Of a DNA stretch of 64,000 nt, positions 29,555-38,205 are shown one piece after another. Position 1 is the stretch's first letter, and each line of letters starts with the position of its first letter. Origin of the DNA: JBELHR01 sp049607205 (lineage in GTDB: Bacteria; Bacteroidota; Bacteroidia; Flavobacteriales; Flavobacteriaceae). Where the stretch lies: positions 1 to 64,000 of the forward strand of contig JBMYWH010000004.1 of the NCBI GenBank assembly GCA_049607205.1, read 5' to 3'. The position numbers and the translations under genes are program-made. The notes beneath the pieces are model-generated. The model saw only the letters and a program-made list of their open reading frames with translations, was not told where the DNA came from and ran no database searches.

Positions 29555-32148
29555 TTTTGAATCATTCTTTTAATTTCATTGAGTTTCATCAGGGCTTCGA
29601 TAGGGGTTAAGGCATCGAGGTCTGTGGAGAGGATTTCTTCTCTTAGGTCTTCTAATAGAGGATCGTCTAATTGGAAAAAGCTCAATTGCATGTCCGAGTC
29701 TGAGGAGGACTTAGAAGGTTTTTCTTGGTGAGAGGCTTCTAGTTTTTTTAAGATTTTCTCAGCACGATGGATCACCGGACCGGGCATTCCTGCTAGTTTT
29801 GCAACATGGATACCGAAGGAGTGTTCGCTTCCTCCAGGAACGAGTTTGCGCAAGAAAATGACTTTGTCTTCGAGCTCTTTGACCGATACGTTGAAGTTTT
29901 TGATGCGCTCAAAACTGTGCTGCATCTCATTGAGTTCGTGGTAGTGGGTGGCAAAAAGGGTTTTGGCCTTGGTGGGATGTTCATGTAAATAGGCTGCGAT
30001 GGACCAGGCGATGGAAATCCCATCATAGGTTGAGGTTCCACGACCTATTTCATCCAAGAGAATTAAACTTCGGTCGCTCAGGTTGTTCAGAATGCTGGCG
30101 GTTTCGTTCATTTCTACCATAAAGGTGGATTCTCCTTGAGAAATATTATCACTGGCCCCGACTCGGGTGAAAATTTTATCTACAATTCCGATCTCCGCTT
30201 GGGTGGCCGGAACATAGGATCCAATCTGTGCCAAGAGAACGATCAAGGCGGTTTGTCTTAGGATGGCTGATTTACCCGACATATTCGGTCCGGTAATCAT
30301 GATGATTTGTTGTTGCTCGGCCTCTAGGCTTACATCATTTGCAATATAGGGTTCTCCCGCTTTGAGTTGGTTCTCGATCACCGGGTGACGTCCATTTTGA
30401 ATGTGGATGTTGCGGTGGTCGGCCAGCAGGGGTTTGACGTAGTTTCTCTCGGTCGCCAGATGGGCAAAACCACAGAGTACATCAATCTTTGCAAGTGTTG
30501 AGGCATTGATTTGAAGCAGGGGGATTTTGCTTAAGGTATAGCGCATAACCTCTTGGAAGAGTTCGAGCTCTATACTTGCAATTCGCTCCTCGGCTCCGAG
30601 TATTTTTTGTTCGTAAGTCTTGAGTTCTTCGGTGATGTATCGCTCGGCATTCACTAAGGTTTGCTTGCGGATCCATTGCTCTGGAACCTTATCTCTATGC
30701 GTGTTTCTAACTTCTATATAGTAGCCAAAAACATTGTTAAAGGCAATCTTCAAAGAAGGGATTCCTGTAGTTTCAGATTCTCTTTGGAGCATCTGGTCTA
30801 AATAGTTTTTGCCGTCTTGAGACAAGCCTCTTAGTTCATCGAGCTCTGGAGATATTCCATGGGCGATGACTCCTCCTTTAGAGATCAGTACCGGGGCATC
30901 TTCTAATAAATGTTTCTCGATAAACTCCTGGAGTTCGCTAAGGGAAGGAAGTTTTTCTGCCAATTTTTTGAAGGCAGGGTCCTTAGTCTCCAAGGCGGCT
31001 TGACGAATCGGAGCGATGGCCTTGAGTGAGTTTTTCAGTTGGATGAGCTCTCTAGGGCTAATTCTACTGGTGGCAATCTTAGAAACCATGCGTTCTAAAT
31101 CGTGGAGCTGTCCGAGGTGGTAGCGCAGGTCTGCTCTTAATTCCTCTTGATGGTGAAACAGATGTACCAAATGATGACGGGCTTCAATTTCTTGACGGTT
31201 GATCAGTGGTAGGGCAAGATAATGCTTGAGTAAGCGCCCTCCCATAGGACTTTTGGTTCGGTCGATGATGTCGATCAGTGCGACTCCTCCAATGCTGTTG
31301 GATTGGAAAATCTCCAGATTTCTCATGGTAAATCGATCCATCCAAATGAAATTGTCGTCTTGAATTCTAGAAAGATGTGATAGGTGATCCAGGTCCTTGT
31401 GCTGGGTTTCTGCCAAGTAGTGCATGATGGCTCCACTGGCAATGATTCCATGAGGGAGGTCTTCGACCCCAAAACCTTTAAAACTACTCGCTTTGAAATG
31501 GTTGAGAAGGATTTCTGAGGCAAAATCGTGATTGAAGACCCAGTCTTCTAAATAGAAAATATTTTTTGAAAAAGGGAGTTGCTCGGCAAAGGTAGCTTTG
31601 TGCTTTTTCTCCACTAAAATCTCCGAAGGATTGAAGTTTTGAATGAGCTTGTCCATACTGGCAACACTTCCTTGAGCGAGGTAAAAAGCTCCGGTGGAGA
31701 TGTCTACAAAGGAAATTCCTACTTGGTTCTTTTTTCCGAAATGTACCGCGGCTAAGTAGTTGTTGGTCTTTGCTTGAAGTACTTCGTCATTCATGGAAAG
31801 TCCTGGGGTGATCAATTCGGTGACTCCTCGTTTGACAATTTTTTTAGTCTTTTTAGGGTCTTCTAGTTGATCGCAGATCGCCACGCGCATTCCCGCTTTA
31901 ACGAGCTTGGGTAAATAGGTGTTCAAAGAGTGATGAGGGAAGCCGGCGAGTTCTGTTTCAGAAGCCGAACCTGCACCTCTTTTGGTTAAAATGATTCCGA
32001 GGATTTTTGCAGTTTTTACCGCGTCTTCCCCGAAGGTTTCATAGAAGTCACCCACTCTAAAAAGCAAGAGGGCATCAGGATATTTGTTCTTGATCCCGTT
32101 GTATTGTAACATTAAAGGAGAAACTTTGCTCTTTGTTGATTTAGCCAA
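29551..32148 (-). CDS. mutS: DNA mismatch repair protein MutS
   Basis: 865 residues from a TTG start at 32146-32148, chosen because the chain then begins MAKSTKSKVSPLM, the usual Flavobacteriia opening; the first in-frame ATG comes 12 codons later and would cut into it. Mismatch recognition carries LLFRVGDFYETFGEDA (with the Phe-x-Glu motif). The C-terminal ATPase has Walker A GPNMSGKS, FMVEMNETA and the LLDEIGRGTSTYDG block. MutS recognises mismatches and recruits MutL. It is co-transcribed with the SpoU methyltransferase. Confidence 0.97.
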   Translation of the reverse strand: MAKSTKSKVSPLMLQYNGIKNKYPDALLLFRVGDFYETFGEDAVKTAKILGIILTKRGAGSASETELAGFPHHSLNTYLPKLVKAGMRVAICDQLEDPKKTKKIVKRGVTELITPGLSMNDEVLQAKTNNYLAAVHFGKKNQVGISFVDISTGAFYLAQGSVASMDKLIQNFNPSEILVEKKHKATFAEQLPFSKNIFYLEDWVFNHDFASEILLNHFKASSFKGFGVEDLPHGIIASGAIMHYLAETQHKDLDHLSHLSRIQDDNFIWMDRFTMRNLEIFQSNSIGGVALIDIIDRTKSPMGGRLLKHYLALPLINRQEIEARHHLVHLFHHQEELRADLRYHLGQLHDLERMVSKIATSRISPRELIQLKNSLKAIAPIRQAALETKDPAFKKLAEKLPSLSELQEFIEKHLLEDAPVLISKGGVIAHGISPELDELRGLSQDGKNYLDQMLQRESETTGIPSLKIAFNNVFGYYIEVRNTHRDKVPEQWIRKQTLVNAERYITEELKTYEQKILGAEERIASIELELFQEVMRYTLSKIPLLQINASTLAKIDVLCGFAHLATERNYVKPLLADHRNIHIQNGRHPVIENQLKAGEPYIANDVSLEAEQQQIIMITGPNMSGKSAILRQTALIVLLAQIGSYVPATQAEIGIVDKIFTRVGASDNISQGESTFMVEMNETASILNNLSDRSLILLDEIGRGTSTYDGISIAWSIAAYLHEHPTKAKTLFATHYHELNEMQHSFERIKNFNVSVKELEDKVIFLRKLVPGGSEHSFGIHVAKLAGMPGPVIHRAEKILKKLEASHQEKPSKSSSDSDMQLSFFQLDDPLLEDLREEILSTDLDALTPIEALMKLNEIKRMIQK

Positions 32149-32210
32149 GGTAATTGAGTTTTTGTGTGGCAATTTACGTAATTTTACCTCGAAACTGCAA
32201 TTAAACAGAT

Positions 32211-32756
32211 ATGCGCAAACTCAAAAATAAAGAGCTGGATAGAATTGATGTCGCTACCTTTAAGAAAACGGAAAAAACTCCGCTTATCGTGATTCTTGAC
32301 GACATTAGAAGTTTGAACAATATAGGCTCGGTCTTCCGCACCTCAGATGCTTTTTTGATTGAAAAAATCTACCTCTGTGGAATTACGGCACAACCTCCAC
32401 ATAAGGACATACACAAAACGGCCCTTGGCGCGACGGAATCTGTAGACTGGGAATATAGAGAAGATGCTCTGGCTCTGGTTAAAGAATTACAAGAACAGGG
32501 TGTGCATGTAGCGGCTATAGAGCAGGCAGATAAGGCTGTGTTCTTACAAGATTTCGAAGTTCATGCTGAGCAGCGTTATGCGATTGTGATGGGGAATGAA
32601 GTTAAGGGTGTACAGCAGTCTATTGTGAGTCAGGCGGATACCGTAATTGAAATCCCACAACTGGGAACCAAGCACTCTTTAAACGTATCGGTGACCACTG
32701 GAGTCGTCTTATGGGATCTTTTCCGACGTTTAAACGCTAAATCACTACGTTTATAA
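32211..32756 (+). CDS. TrmH-family RNA 2'-O-methyltransferase
   Basis: 181 residues. SPOUT motifs: VILDDIRSLNNIGSVFRTSDAF, YAIVMGNEVKGVQQ and IPQLGTKHSLNVSVTTGVVLWDL. These match TrmH/RlmB-like enzymes that methylate ribose O2' in tRNA or 23S rRNA; the target is not deducible. It is divergent from mutS, with 62 bases between starts, so two SpoU genes flank mutS. Confidence 0.93.
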   Translation: MRKLKNKELDRIDVATFKKTEKTPLIVILDDIRSLNNIGSVFRTSDAFLIEKIYLCGITAQPPHKDIHKTALGATESVDWEYREDALALVKELQEQGVHVAAIEQADKAVFLQDFEVHAEQRYAIVMGNEVKGVQQSIVSQADTVIEIPQLGTKHSLNVSVTTGVVLWDLFRRLNAKSLRL

Positions 32757-32822
32757 AATCATAAAGTTTTATTAAAATCTTTTTTATACATTTAGAAAGT
32801 AACTAATTAAAACAATATAATT

Positions 32823-32948
32823 ATGAATGCTTTTTACAAAGAAGAAGAGTTTAACAATGAATTTTATCTAATGCCAGATCCACCACCACATGACCCAGAT
32901 AAACCAGGAACTGGTAATGATGGAGACTCTGAAGAAGAAAAATCCTAA
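32823..32948 (+). CDS. 41-residue acidic, proline-rich small protein
   Basis: ATG at 32823, TAA at 32946-32948. The peptide starts MNAFYKEEEFNNEFYLMPD, then has PPPHDPDKPGTG and ends in SEEEKS: very acidic, no signal peptide, no Cys. It is followed after 12 bases by a strong terminator, and a TACATTTA -7-like element precedes it, so it looks like a self-contained transcription unit. The next gene, 53 bases on, is a TPR histidine kinase. I recognise no family. It could be an intracellular peptide signal or an unrelated small protein, and could still be non-coding. Confidence 0.5.
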   Translation: MNAFYKEEEFNNEFYLMPDPPPHDPDKPGTGNDGDSEEEKS

Positions 32949-32960
32949 TAATTGTTTAAT

Positions 32961-32990
32961 AAACAGTCCTTTTCTAAGGACTGTTTTGTT
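32961..32990 (+). terminator. rho-independent terminator after the small acidic ORF
   Basis: An 11-bp perfect stem, AAACAGTCCTT with AAGGACTGTTT, loop TTCT, then a T-rich tail. It ends 11 bases before the kinase start. Confidence 0.85.
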
Positions 32991-33001
32991 TTAGTTAAAA
33001 G

Positions 33002-34675
33002 ATGTCTGTATATCAGAATTTCTGTGTTTTACTTCTTGCTTTAGTCTTCTCGAGTCATCTCTATGCTCAAGAGGACTTTAGGTTGTTGGCACAAGAGTTT
33101 TATAACAACTTTGACCATCAACAAGCTTATTTAAATTATAAAAAGGTCGTTGACTTGAATCCGACTTCTATGAATAGCGAGGATTGGGCTAATCTAGGTT
33201 ATACTTCATTTGAACTTGGAAGAAACGCTGAAGCAGAGAGCTATTTAGTGAGGTCTTTAGAAGGTGCAGAGAAAGAATCCGATACTGCTCAAGTGATAAT
33301 CGTTCATATGATGTTGGGAATTAACTTTTCTCAAATGAAAGACTTTGAGCAAGCACGAAAACAGTATGAGGAGGCGGAGAAATGGAATGAAATTTACGAT
33401 AATCATACATTTGCCTATCAGATAATTTCTTATAAAGCAGGATTATCTTATCGAAGAGGGGATTATAAAGAGGCAGCAAGATTATATCAGGATATCTTAT
33501 TTTTTATTGAAGACAAGAACTCTTTGACTTATCACAATATGCTTTATAATTATTCCAATGCTTTATGGGCTTGGAAAAAGGATCCGATTGTAGTGGAGAA
33601 TTATAAAGGATTAGTGGAGTATTATGATCGAGAAGGAAGAGGGGATAGGAAACTAACAAGTTTATTAGGTTGGGCTAAGGTAGAGGGAGATTTGAATAAT
33701 TATAGCAAGGCTTTTGAGCTCTCTAAGCAAGCTTATGAGATTGCCTTGGATCGTGAGGAGTTGGGTATGCAAGATGCCGCCTTGGAGTATATGGTGATTT
33801 ATAATGAGGATCATGATAGTAATGAGTTGTACTTAGAGACCTTGTTTAGCTTAAAAGATAGTTTATGGGATGTAAATACTAAGAAAATTGAAGATTTTGC
33901 CCATATGGCTTATGAGGTGGATAAGATTAATGAGAGTAATAAGGAATTGACTCAGTCTCTTAAGATTGAGAGGTTAGAGGCAGTTGTTACTAATAGACGT
34001 TGGGTGTCAATAGTTTCTTTAGTAGGATTTGTTGTGGTGCTTCTTGGGGGCTATGTTTGGTATAGAAAGCGCAAGTTGGAAGTAGCGCGTGTACAGGAGC
34101 TCTTGGAGCAGGAGGTGGAGAAGAATCAAGTGAAAAATAAGATTGCGAAGCGCTTACACGATGAGTTTTCAACCGAGATGACCTTGATGTCTTTTCAGTT
34201 GAAGGATCCTGGAGTTAGGAATAGATTTAAGCTATTGCAGGAGGCGGTGAGAACGTTATCTCATGAATTGCATGAGGAGTTGGAGGAATTGAGTTTAGAG
34301 GAAAAGCTCAAAATACTGATGGCGGATGCCTTTAGTGCAGGGGTGAAGATGGATTTAATAGGTTTGGAGGAATTATCTTTGTTAGAGATGTCTTCAGCTT
34401 TTAAGAAATTTATATATTTGTCTGTGAGTGAGTCTGTTAATAATGCTCTGAAATATGCGGATTGTAAGGAGATTAAGGTTTCTTTTATAAGTAGTTCGAA
34501 GGAGTTGGACGTTCATGTGATTGATGATGGAGTTGGGTTTGATATGAAGGTTCTTAAAAAAGGACTAGGATTAAAGTCTATGGCTGCTAGAATGGAGCAA
34601 ATGGGAGGAAGTTTTTCTATTGATAGTAGTATAGGTAAGGGAACAGAAATTCAATTTAAGTTAAAAATTGTATGA
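33002..34675 (+). CDS. TPR-containing sensor histidine kinase
   Basis: 557 residues. A signal-like N-terminus (1-22) is followed by periplasmic TPR-like helices (about 25-320), one transmembrane helix at about 334-352 and a cytoplasmic kinase. The phosphoacceptor is His386 in KRLHDEFS; the N-box is VSESVNNALKYA (474-486), then DDGVGFD (508-514) and GLGLKSM (521-527). This is the NarL/DesK-type HATPase with a TPR sensor that is common in Bacteroidota. It overlaps its response regulator by four bases (ATGA), so both form one unit. The signal is unknown; the small acidic ORF upstream is one candidate. Confidence 0.92.
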   Translation: MSVYQNFCVLLLALVFSSHLYAQEDFRLLAQEFYNNFDHQQAYLNYKKVVDLNPTSMNSEDWANLGYTSFELGRNAEAESYLVRSLEGAEKESDTAQVIIVHMMLGINFSQMKDFEQARKQYEEAEKWNEIYDNHTFAYQIISYKAGLSYRRGDYKEAARLYQDILFFIEDKNSLTYHNMLYNYSNALWAWKKDPIVVENYKGLVEYYDREGRGDRKLTSLLGWAKVEGDLNNYSKAFELSKQAYEIALDREELGMQDAALEYMVIYNEDHDSNELYLETLFSLKDSLWDVNTKKIEDFAHMAYEVDKINESNKELTQSLKIERLEAVVTNRRWVSIVSLVGFVVVLLGGYVWYRKRKLEVARVQELLEQEVEKNQVKNKIAKRLHDEFSTEMTLMSFQLKDPGVRNRFKLLQEAVRTLSHELHEELEELSLEEKLKILMADAFSAGVKMDLIGLEELSLLEMSSAFKKFIYLSVSESVNNALKYADCKEIKVSFISSSKELDVHVIDDGVGFDMKVLKKGLGLKSMAARMEQMGGSFSIDSSIGKGTEIQFKLKIV

Positions 34676-35352
34676 AAAAGGAGGATTTAAAAATATTGTT
34701 GGTCGATGACCATGAATTGATGTTGACGGGATTGAAAGAGGTTTTGGCCTCCATAGGAGTCCGTGAAGTAGAAACTTGCGATAACCCGCAGAGGGCCTTT
34801 GATAAGGTGAAGCTTCAGAACGATCTTAAATCACCTTACGATTTAGTGCTTACCGATTTGAGTTTTGAGAAATATTCTCAGATGGAGATTGGAAATGGAG
34901 AGGAATTGATGAAGCGCATTCAGGATTTAGGTCTTAAGGTAGGTCTTGGTGTCATTACAGGGCATGGAGAAACCCAACGTGTGGTTCAGATACTAAAAAA
35001 CCATAAGCCAAGTTTGTATTTATTGAAAGACGATTGTCATTCGGAGGAGTTGGATAGAGCTTTGACGGCTTTAATCAATAAAAAGGCTTATTACTCTGCT
35101 GAGGTGAATAAGAAAGTTTTGTATAAAAGAGCTGTGGATATTCGTATGGATTATTCCTCAGTACAGATTTTGAATCAATTGGATAAGCAGTGTAAGATAT
35201 CTAATATGGTTGGTATGATTACCAATAAAAACGGGAAGGAATTGAGCTTAAGGTCTATTGATAACCGTCTCGCGGCTATGCGCGAAGAGCTTCAGGCTGT
35301 GAATAATATTGATCTGGTGATCAAGGCAAAAGAATTAGGGATCATCGATTAA
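34672..35352 (+). CDS. response regulator with divergent output domain
   Basis: 226 residues. The receiver domain has VDDH (11-14), the phosphorylation site Asp62 in VLTDLSF, ITGHG and LLKDD with the conserved Lys119. The last 70 residues (from about 155) read DYSSVQILNQLDKQCKISNMVGMITNKNGKELSLRSIDNRLAAMREEL, helical and shaped like a helix-turn-helix but without the usual LuxR residues. It is translationally coupled to the kinase and is most likely a DNA-binding regulator, but the output domain is unusual. It ends in a 4-base overlap with the convergent mgtE. Confidence 0.87.
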   Translation: MKKEDLKILLVDDHELMLTGLKEVLASIGVREVETCDNPQRAFDKVKLQNDLKSPYDLVLTDLSFEKYSQMEIGNGEELMKRIQDLGLKVGLGVITGHGETQRVVQILKNHKPSLYLLKDDCHSEELDRALTALINKKAYYSAEVNKKVLYKRAVDIRMDYSSVQILNQLDKQCKISNMVGMITNKNGKELSLRSIDNRLAAMREELQAVNNIDLVIKAKELGIID

Positions 35353-36701
35353 AATCCCAACATCATTTTTGCGATGAAAAAGTAAATAAAGATTCCAAAT
35401 ATATCATTGGAGGTAGTGATAAAAGGTCCTGTGGCTAATGCTGGATCGATGCCTCTTTTATCTAATAATAAGGGTACAAAGGTCCCGATTAGGGCTGCAA
35501 TGATAATTACTACGGTTAAAGAGAGTGCTACTACTATGGATACTTGGGTCTCAAAACCTTGAATCAGGTGAGAAAAAATATAGATCAGCACACTGACCAC
35601 TAATGCGTTTATTAGAGATAAGGAGACTTCCTTGACTAGGCGACTCCATAAACTTCCCTTTAAATTTCCATTGGCTAAGGATTGCACGATGATGGCAGAG
35701 GATTGTACTCCTACATTTCCTCCCATGGCGGCAATCATTGGGGTGAACAAGAAGAGTTCAGGGTGACTGGTGAAGGCACTTGAGAATTCTCCCATGATTG
35801 AGGCTGCTCCCATTCCTCCGAAGAGTCCTAGTACTAGCCATGGTAGACGGGCTTTTGCAAGTTCCCAAACACTATCATCTGCTTCAACATCATCTGTTAA
35901 ACCGGCGGCTAGTTGGTAATCTTTTTCCGCTTCGTCCTTAATCACATCAACGATGTCATCAATGGTAATCTGTCCTACGAGTCTTCCAAGTTCATCCACT
36001 ACAGGTACTACGAATAAATCGTATTTCTGCATCATGATGGCGATGTCCTCATCTGAGTCATCGATATGAACAAGGTGTATGTTCGGGTTATATACTTCCT
36101 TTACTGGTGTTTTAGTCGAGGTGGTTAAAAGTGATTTAAGCGAAAGCCTTCCTTTAAGCACATCGTGGTCGTCCACCACATAAATGGTATGTACACGGTC
36201 AAATTCAGCGGCTTGTTTACGCATTTCTCGAACGCAGGTCATGTTGGTCCAGTTCTCATTGACTTTGACCAATTCTTTCCCCATCAATCCCCCTGCGGTA
36301 TCGTGGTTAAATCGCAATAGATCAACAATATCCTTGGCGTGCTCAACATCTTCGAGTTGAGAGATTACCTCGGCTTTTTTTGATTCGGGAAGTTCTGAGA
36401 TGATGTCCACGGCATCATCGGTTTCAAGTTTATCTACTTCTTCGGCAATTTCCTTGGAAGATAGATTTCTTAAGACCTTGTCTCTGACGTCTTCATCCAG
36501 TTCGGTTAAGATGTCAGAAGTTACTTCTGAATCCAGAAGTTTGATGATGTAGATGGCTTGATCAAAATCGAGTTCATCAAGAATTTCTGCGATATCCGCA
36601 GGGTGAAGATCCCTTAAGGTCATCGTGATTTGTTCGCTTTTTTCTGCAGCGATTAATTCCCTTAGGTTTTCAAAAATGTCTTGTGATACTCCCTTGTGCA
36701 T
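35349..36701 (-). CDS. mgtE: magnesium transporter MgtE
   Basis: 450 residues in the standard order: N-terminal helical domain (DLHPADIAEILDELD), paired CBS domains (TIYVVDDHDVLKGRLSLKSLL; DLFVVPVVDELGRLVGQITIDDIVDVI), then five transmembrane helices from about residue 285 with the pore segment FTPMIAAMGGNVGVQSSAI. MgtE is a magnesium-gated channel that imports Mg2+. It follows rsmA by three bases on the minus strand, an unrelated but tightly packed pair. Confidence 0.97.
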   Translation of the reverse strand: MHKGVSQDIFENLRELIAAEKSEQITMTLRDLHPADIAEILDELDFDQAIYIIKLLDSEVTSDILTELDEDVRDKVLRNLSSKEIAEEVDKLETDDAVDIISELPESKKAEVISQLEDVEHAKDIVDLLRFNHDTAGGLMGKELVKVNENWTNMTCVREMRKQAAEFDRVHTIYVVDDHDVLKGRLSLKSLLTTSTKTPVKEVYNPNIHLVHIDDSDEDIAIMMQKYDLFVVPVVDELGRLVGQITIDDIVDVIKDEAEKDYQLAAGLTDDVEADDSVWELAKARLPWLVLGLFGGMGAASIMGEFSSAFTSHPELFLFTPMIAAMGGNVGVQSSAIIVQSLANGNLKGSLWSRLVKEVSLSLINALVVSVLIYIFSHLIQGFETQVSIVVALSLTVVIIIAALIGTFVPLLLDKRGIDPALATGPFITTSNDIFGIFIYFFIAKMMLGF

Positions 36702-36704
36702 GCT

Positions 36705-37484
36705 TTATTTTTCCTGTAGTTCTTGAATCGTTTTTGTGAGTTCTAAGAATTGTTCCACACTCAATTGCTCTGGTCTTTGCCCAAATATAGCATTATCCGT
36801 GATATCTTTAGGTAAACCAAAAGACTTTAAACTGTTTCTCAAAGTTTTTCTTCTGGTGTTGAAGGCTTGTTTGACCACTCTGAAAAATAACTTTTCGTTG
36901 ACTTCAAGGTTGAATACTTCTTTTCTCTTGAGAAAGATGACCCCAGAATCTACTTTAGGCGGTGGGTCAAAAACATCCGGTGGAACGGTAAATAGGTATT
37001 CCACATCATAGAATGCTTGGGTGATTACCGAGGTGATTCCGTATTTCTTAGATCCAGGTCCTTCTGCGATTCTTTCTGCCACTTCCTTTTGAAACATTCC
37101 TCCGAATTCAGGAATCAAGTCTCTGTTTTCAATGGCTTTGAAGACGATTTGAGTCGATATATTGTAAGGGAAATTTCCTGCAATTGCAAAAGGTTTTCCT
37201 TGCATGAGTTCTCTGAGGTCTACTTTTAAAAAGTCACGCTCATAAATCCTTGAACTCAAGTTCAAATAATGGGCTTGAAGATATTCGACAGATTCTGTGT
37301 CGATTTCAACTACGTGCGTGACGGTGGGTTTCTTGAGAAGGTATTTAGTTAATACTCCCATTCCCGGTCCTATTTCTAGGGTGTCTTGATAGCCTTGGTA
37401 GGAAAAGGAATCCGCAATGCGCTGTGCAACGGTTTCATCTTCTAAGAAATGCTGACCTAAATGTTTCTTTGCTCTAACGCTCAT
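36705..37484 (-). CDS. rsmA: 16S rRNA (A1518/A1519)-N6-dimethyltransferase
   Basis: 259 residues. It opens with KKHLGQHFL; the SAM motif TLEIGPGMGVLTKYLL and the catalytic AGNFPYNISTQIVFK are diagnostic, followed by PPPKVDSGVI. RsmA (KsgA) dimethylates two adjacent adenines in helix 45 of 16S rRNA during 30S assembly. The stop of DUF4286 overlaps its ATG by one base (TAATG), so the genes are coupled. Confidence 0.97.
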   Translation of the reverse strand: MSVRAKKHLGQHFLEDETVAQRIADSFSYQGYQDTLEIGPGMGVLTKYLLKKPTVTHVVEIDTESVEYLQAHYLNLSSRIYERDFLKVDLRELMQGKPFAIAGNFPYNISTQIVFKAIENRDLIPEFGGMFQKEVAERIAEGPGSKKYGITSVITQAFYDVEYLFTVPPDVFDPPPKVDSGVIFLKRKEVFNLEVNEKLFFRVVKQAFNTRRKTLRNSLKSFGLPKDITDNAIFGQRPEQLSVEQFLELTKTIQELQEK

Positions 37485-37804
37485 TATTTTACTTTATAGT
37501 GTAGGATTACTTCCATTTCTGTTCTGAAGGCTACGTATTTTCCTGCAAAGTTCTTGTCCATGTCTTGACGCATGGCATCGGCAAACTCTTGATAGTAGCT
37601 CTCTAGATCCTCTTTTGTATTACAGGTGTATTGGGTTGCATAGGTACTTCCTCCCATCTCTTCCTCTACTAGGACTAGGGTCATTTTTGCTTCTGTGAAT
37701 TTGCGTGTTTGAAGCATGGCAGGTAAGTGCGTTTCTTGCATCCAAAGGACAAACGCGGCTTCGGCATCTCTTTCGATGTTTACCGTAACGTTGTAGATGT
37801 ACAT
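37484..37804 (-). CDS. DUF4286 family protein
   Basis: 106 residues, a small alpha/beta soluble protein: MYIYNVTVNIERDAEAAFVLWMQETHLPAML, then TYATQYTCNTKEDLESYYQEFA and GKYVAFRTEMEVILH. The YNVTVN-WM-HLPAML pattern is DUF4286. Function unknown; it is commonly next to rsmA in Flavobacteriia as far as I recall. First gene of the minus-strand run DUF4286-rsmA-mgtE. Confidence 0.88.
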   Translation of the reverse strand: MYIYNVTVNIERDAEAAFVLWMQETHLPAMLQTRKFTEAKMTLVLVEEEMGGSTYATQYTCNTKEDLESYYQEFADAMRQDMDKNFAGKYVAFRTEMEVILHYKVK

Positions 37805-37896
37805 AAATTTAATTTTTTACAAAGATACAATTCTTTTTAGGGTCGGTGGCTCGAGATGAGTGCTGTTGTTAATTTTTTCTAAAATATAGAAGTGGA

Positions 37897-37924
37897 TGTA
37901 ACATTTTGTGTTTCAACGCGTCTT
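37897..37924 (+). promoter_or_regulatory. ECF-sigma-type promoter for the 37952 gene
   Basis: TGTAAC at 37897-37902 and CGTCTT at 37919-37924, 16 bases apart. The same pattern (GAAAC, 17 bases, CGTCTA) precedes the gene at 11448. A predicted start near 37931 leaves a leader of about 20 bases. Confidence 0.5.
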
Positions 37925-37951
37925 AAGTGTATAATCAATAATTACCAACAA

Positions 37952-38086
37952 ATGGAACTTAAAGAAAAATACAAGCAAGCGAAACAAGAGGCAAAGAACT
38001 TTATGAAAAGTGGAAATATTAAAGCGTATTTACAAGCCTTGATTTCAGTGAATCACTATAAAATGCAATTGGAAGCGGCGGTATAA
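37952..38086 (+). CDS. 44-residue helical small protein
   Basis: ATG at 37952-37954. The chain begins MELKEKYKQAKQEAKNFMKSG, continues NIKAYLQALISVNHYKMQ and ends EAAV; it is basic, cytoplasmic, and predicted as two helices around a Ser-Gly-Asn turn. I recall short proteins of this type in Flavobacteriia annotated as hypothetical, but cannot name a family. An in-frame non-ATG extension to 37892 overlaps the promoter and is not used. The ECF-like promoter suggests stress control. Confidence 0.72.
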   Translation: MELKEKYKQAKQEAKNFMKSGNIKAYLQALISVNHYKMQLEAAV

Positions 38087-38095
38087 GCTGTCGTT

Positions 38096-38113
38096 CTGCT
38101 GCTGCTGCTGCTG
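38096..38113. repeat. (CTG)6 trinucleotide repeat
   Basis: Six uninterrupted CTG units, nine bases after the stop of the 44-residue protein and between it and the serS terminator. Not coding. Confidence 0.9.
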
Positions 38114-38136
38114 CTCGGTTGCTGTAGCTGTTGCAT

Positions 38137-38168
38137 AAAAAAAACGCTTTCCCTTGTGGAGGAAAGCG
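38137..38168 (-). terminator. rho-independent terminator of serS
   Basis: On the minus strand the stem CGCTTTCC with GGAAAGCG (8 bp) is followed by eight T. The weaker T-rich right side may also stop the 37952 transcript. Confidence 0.8.
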
Positions 38169-38205
38169 CTTATATTATTTTATTGTTTGAATCAGATCAG
38201 GGCGA

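Noticed and set aside
38096..38113. CTG repeat as part of a CRISPR or tandem gene
   Set aside because: The units are three bases with no spacers and no cas genes are present.
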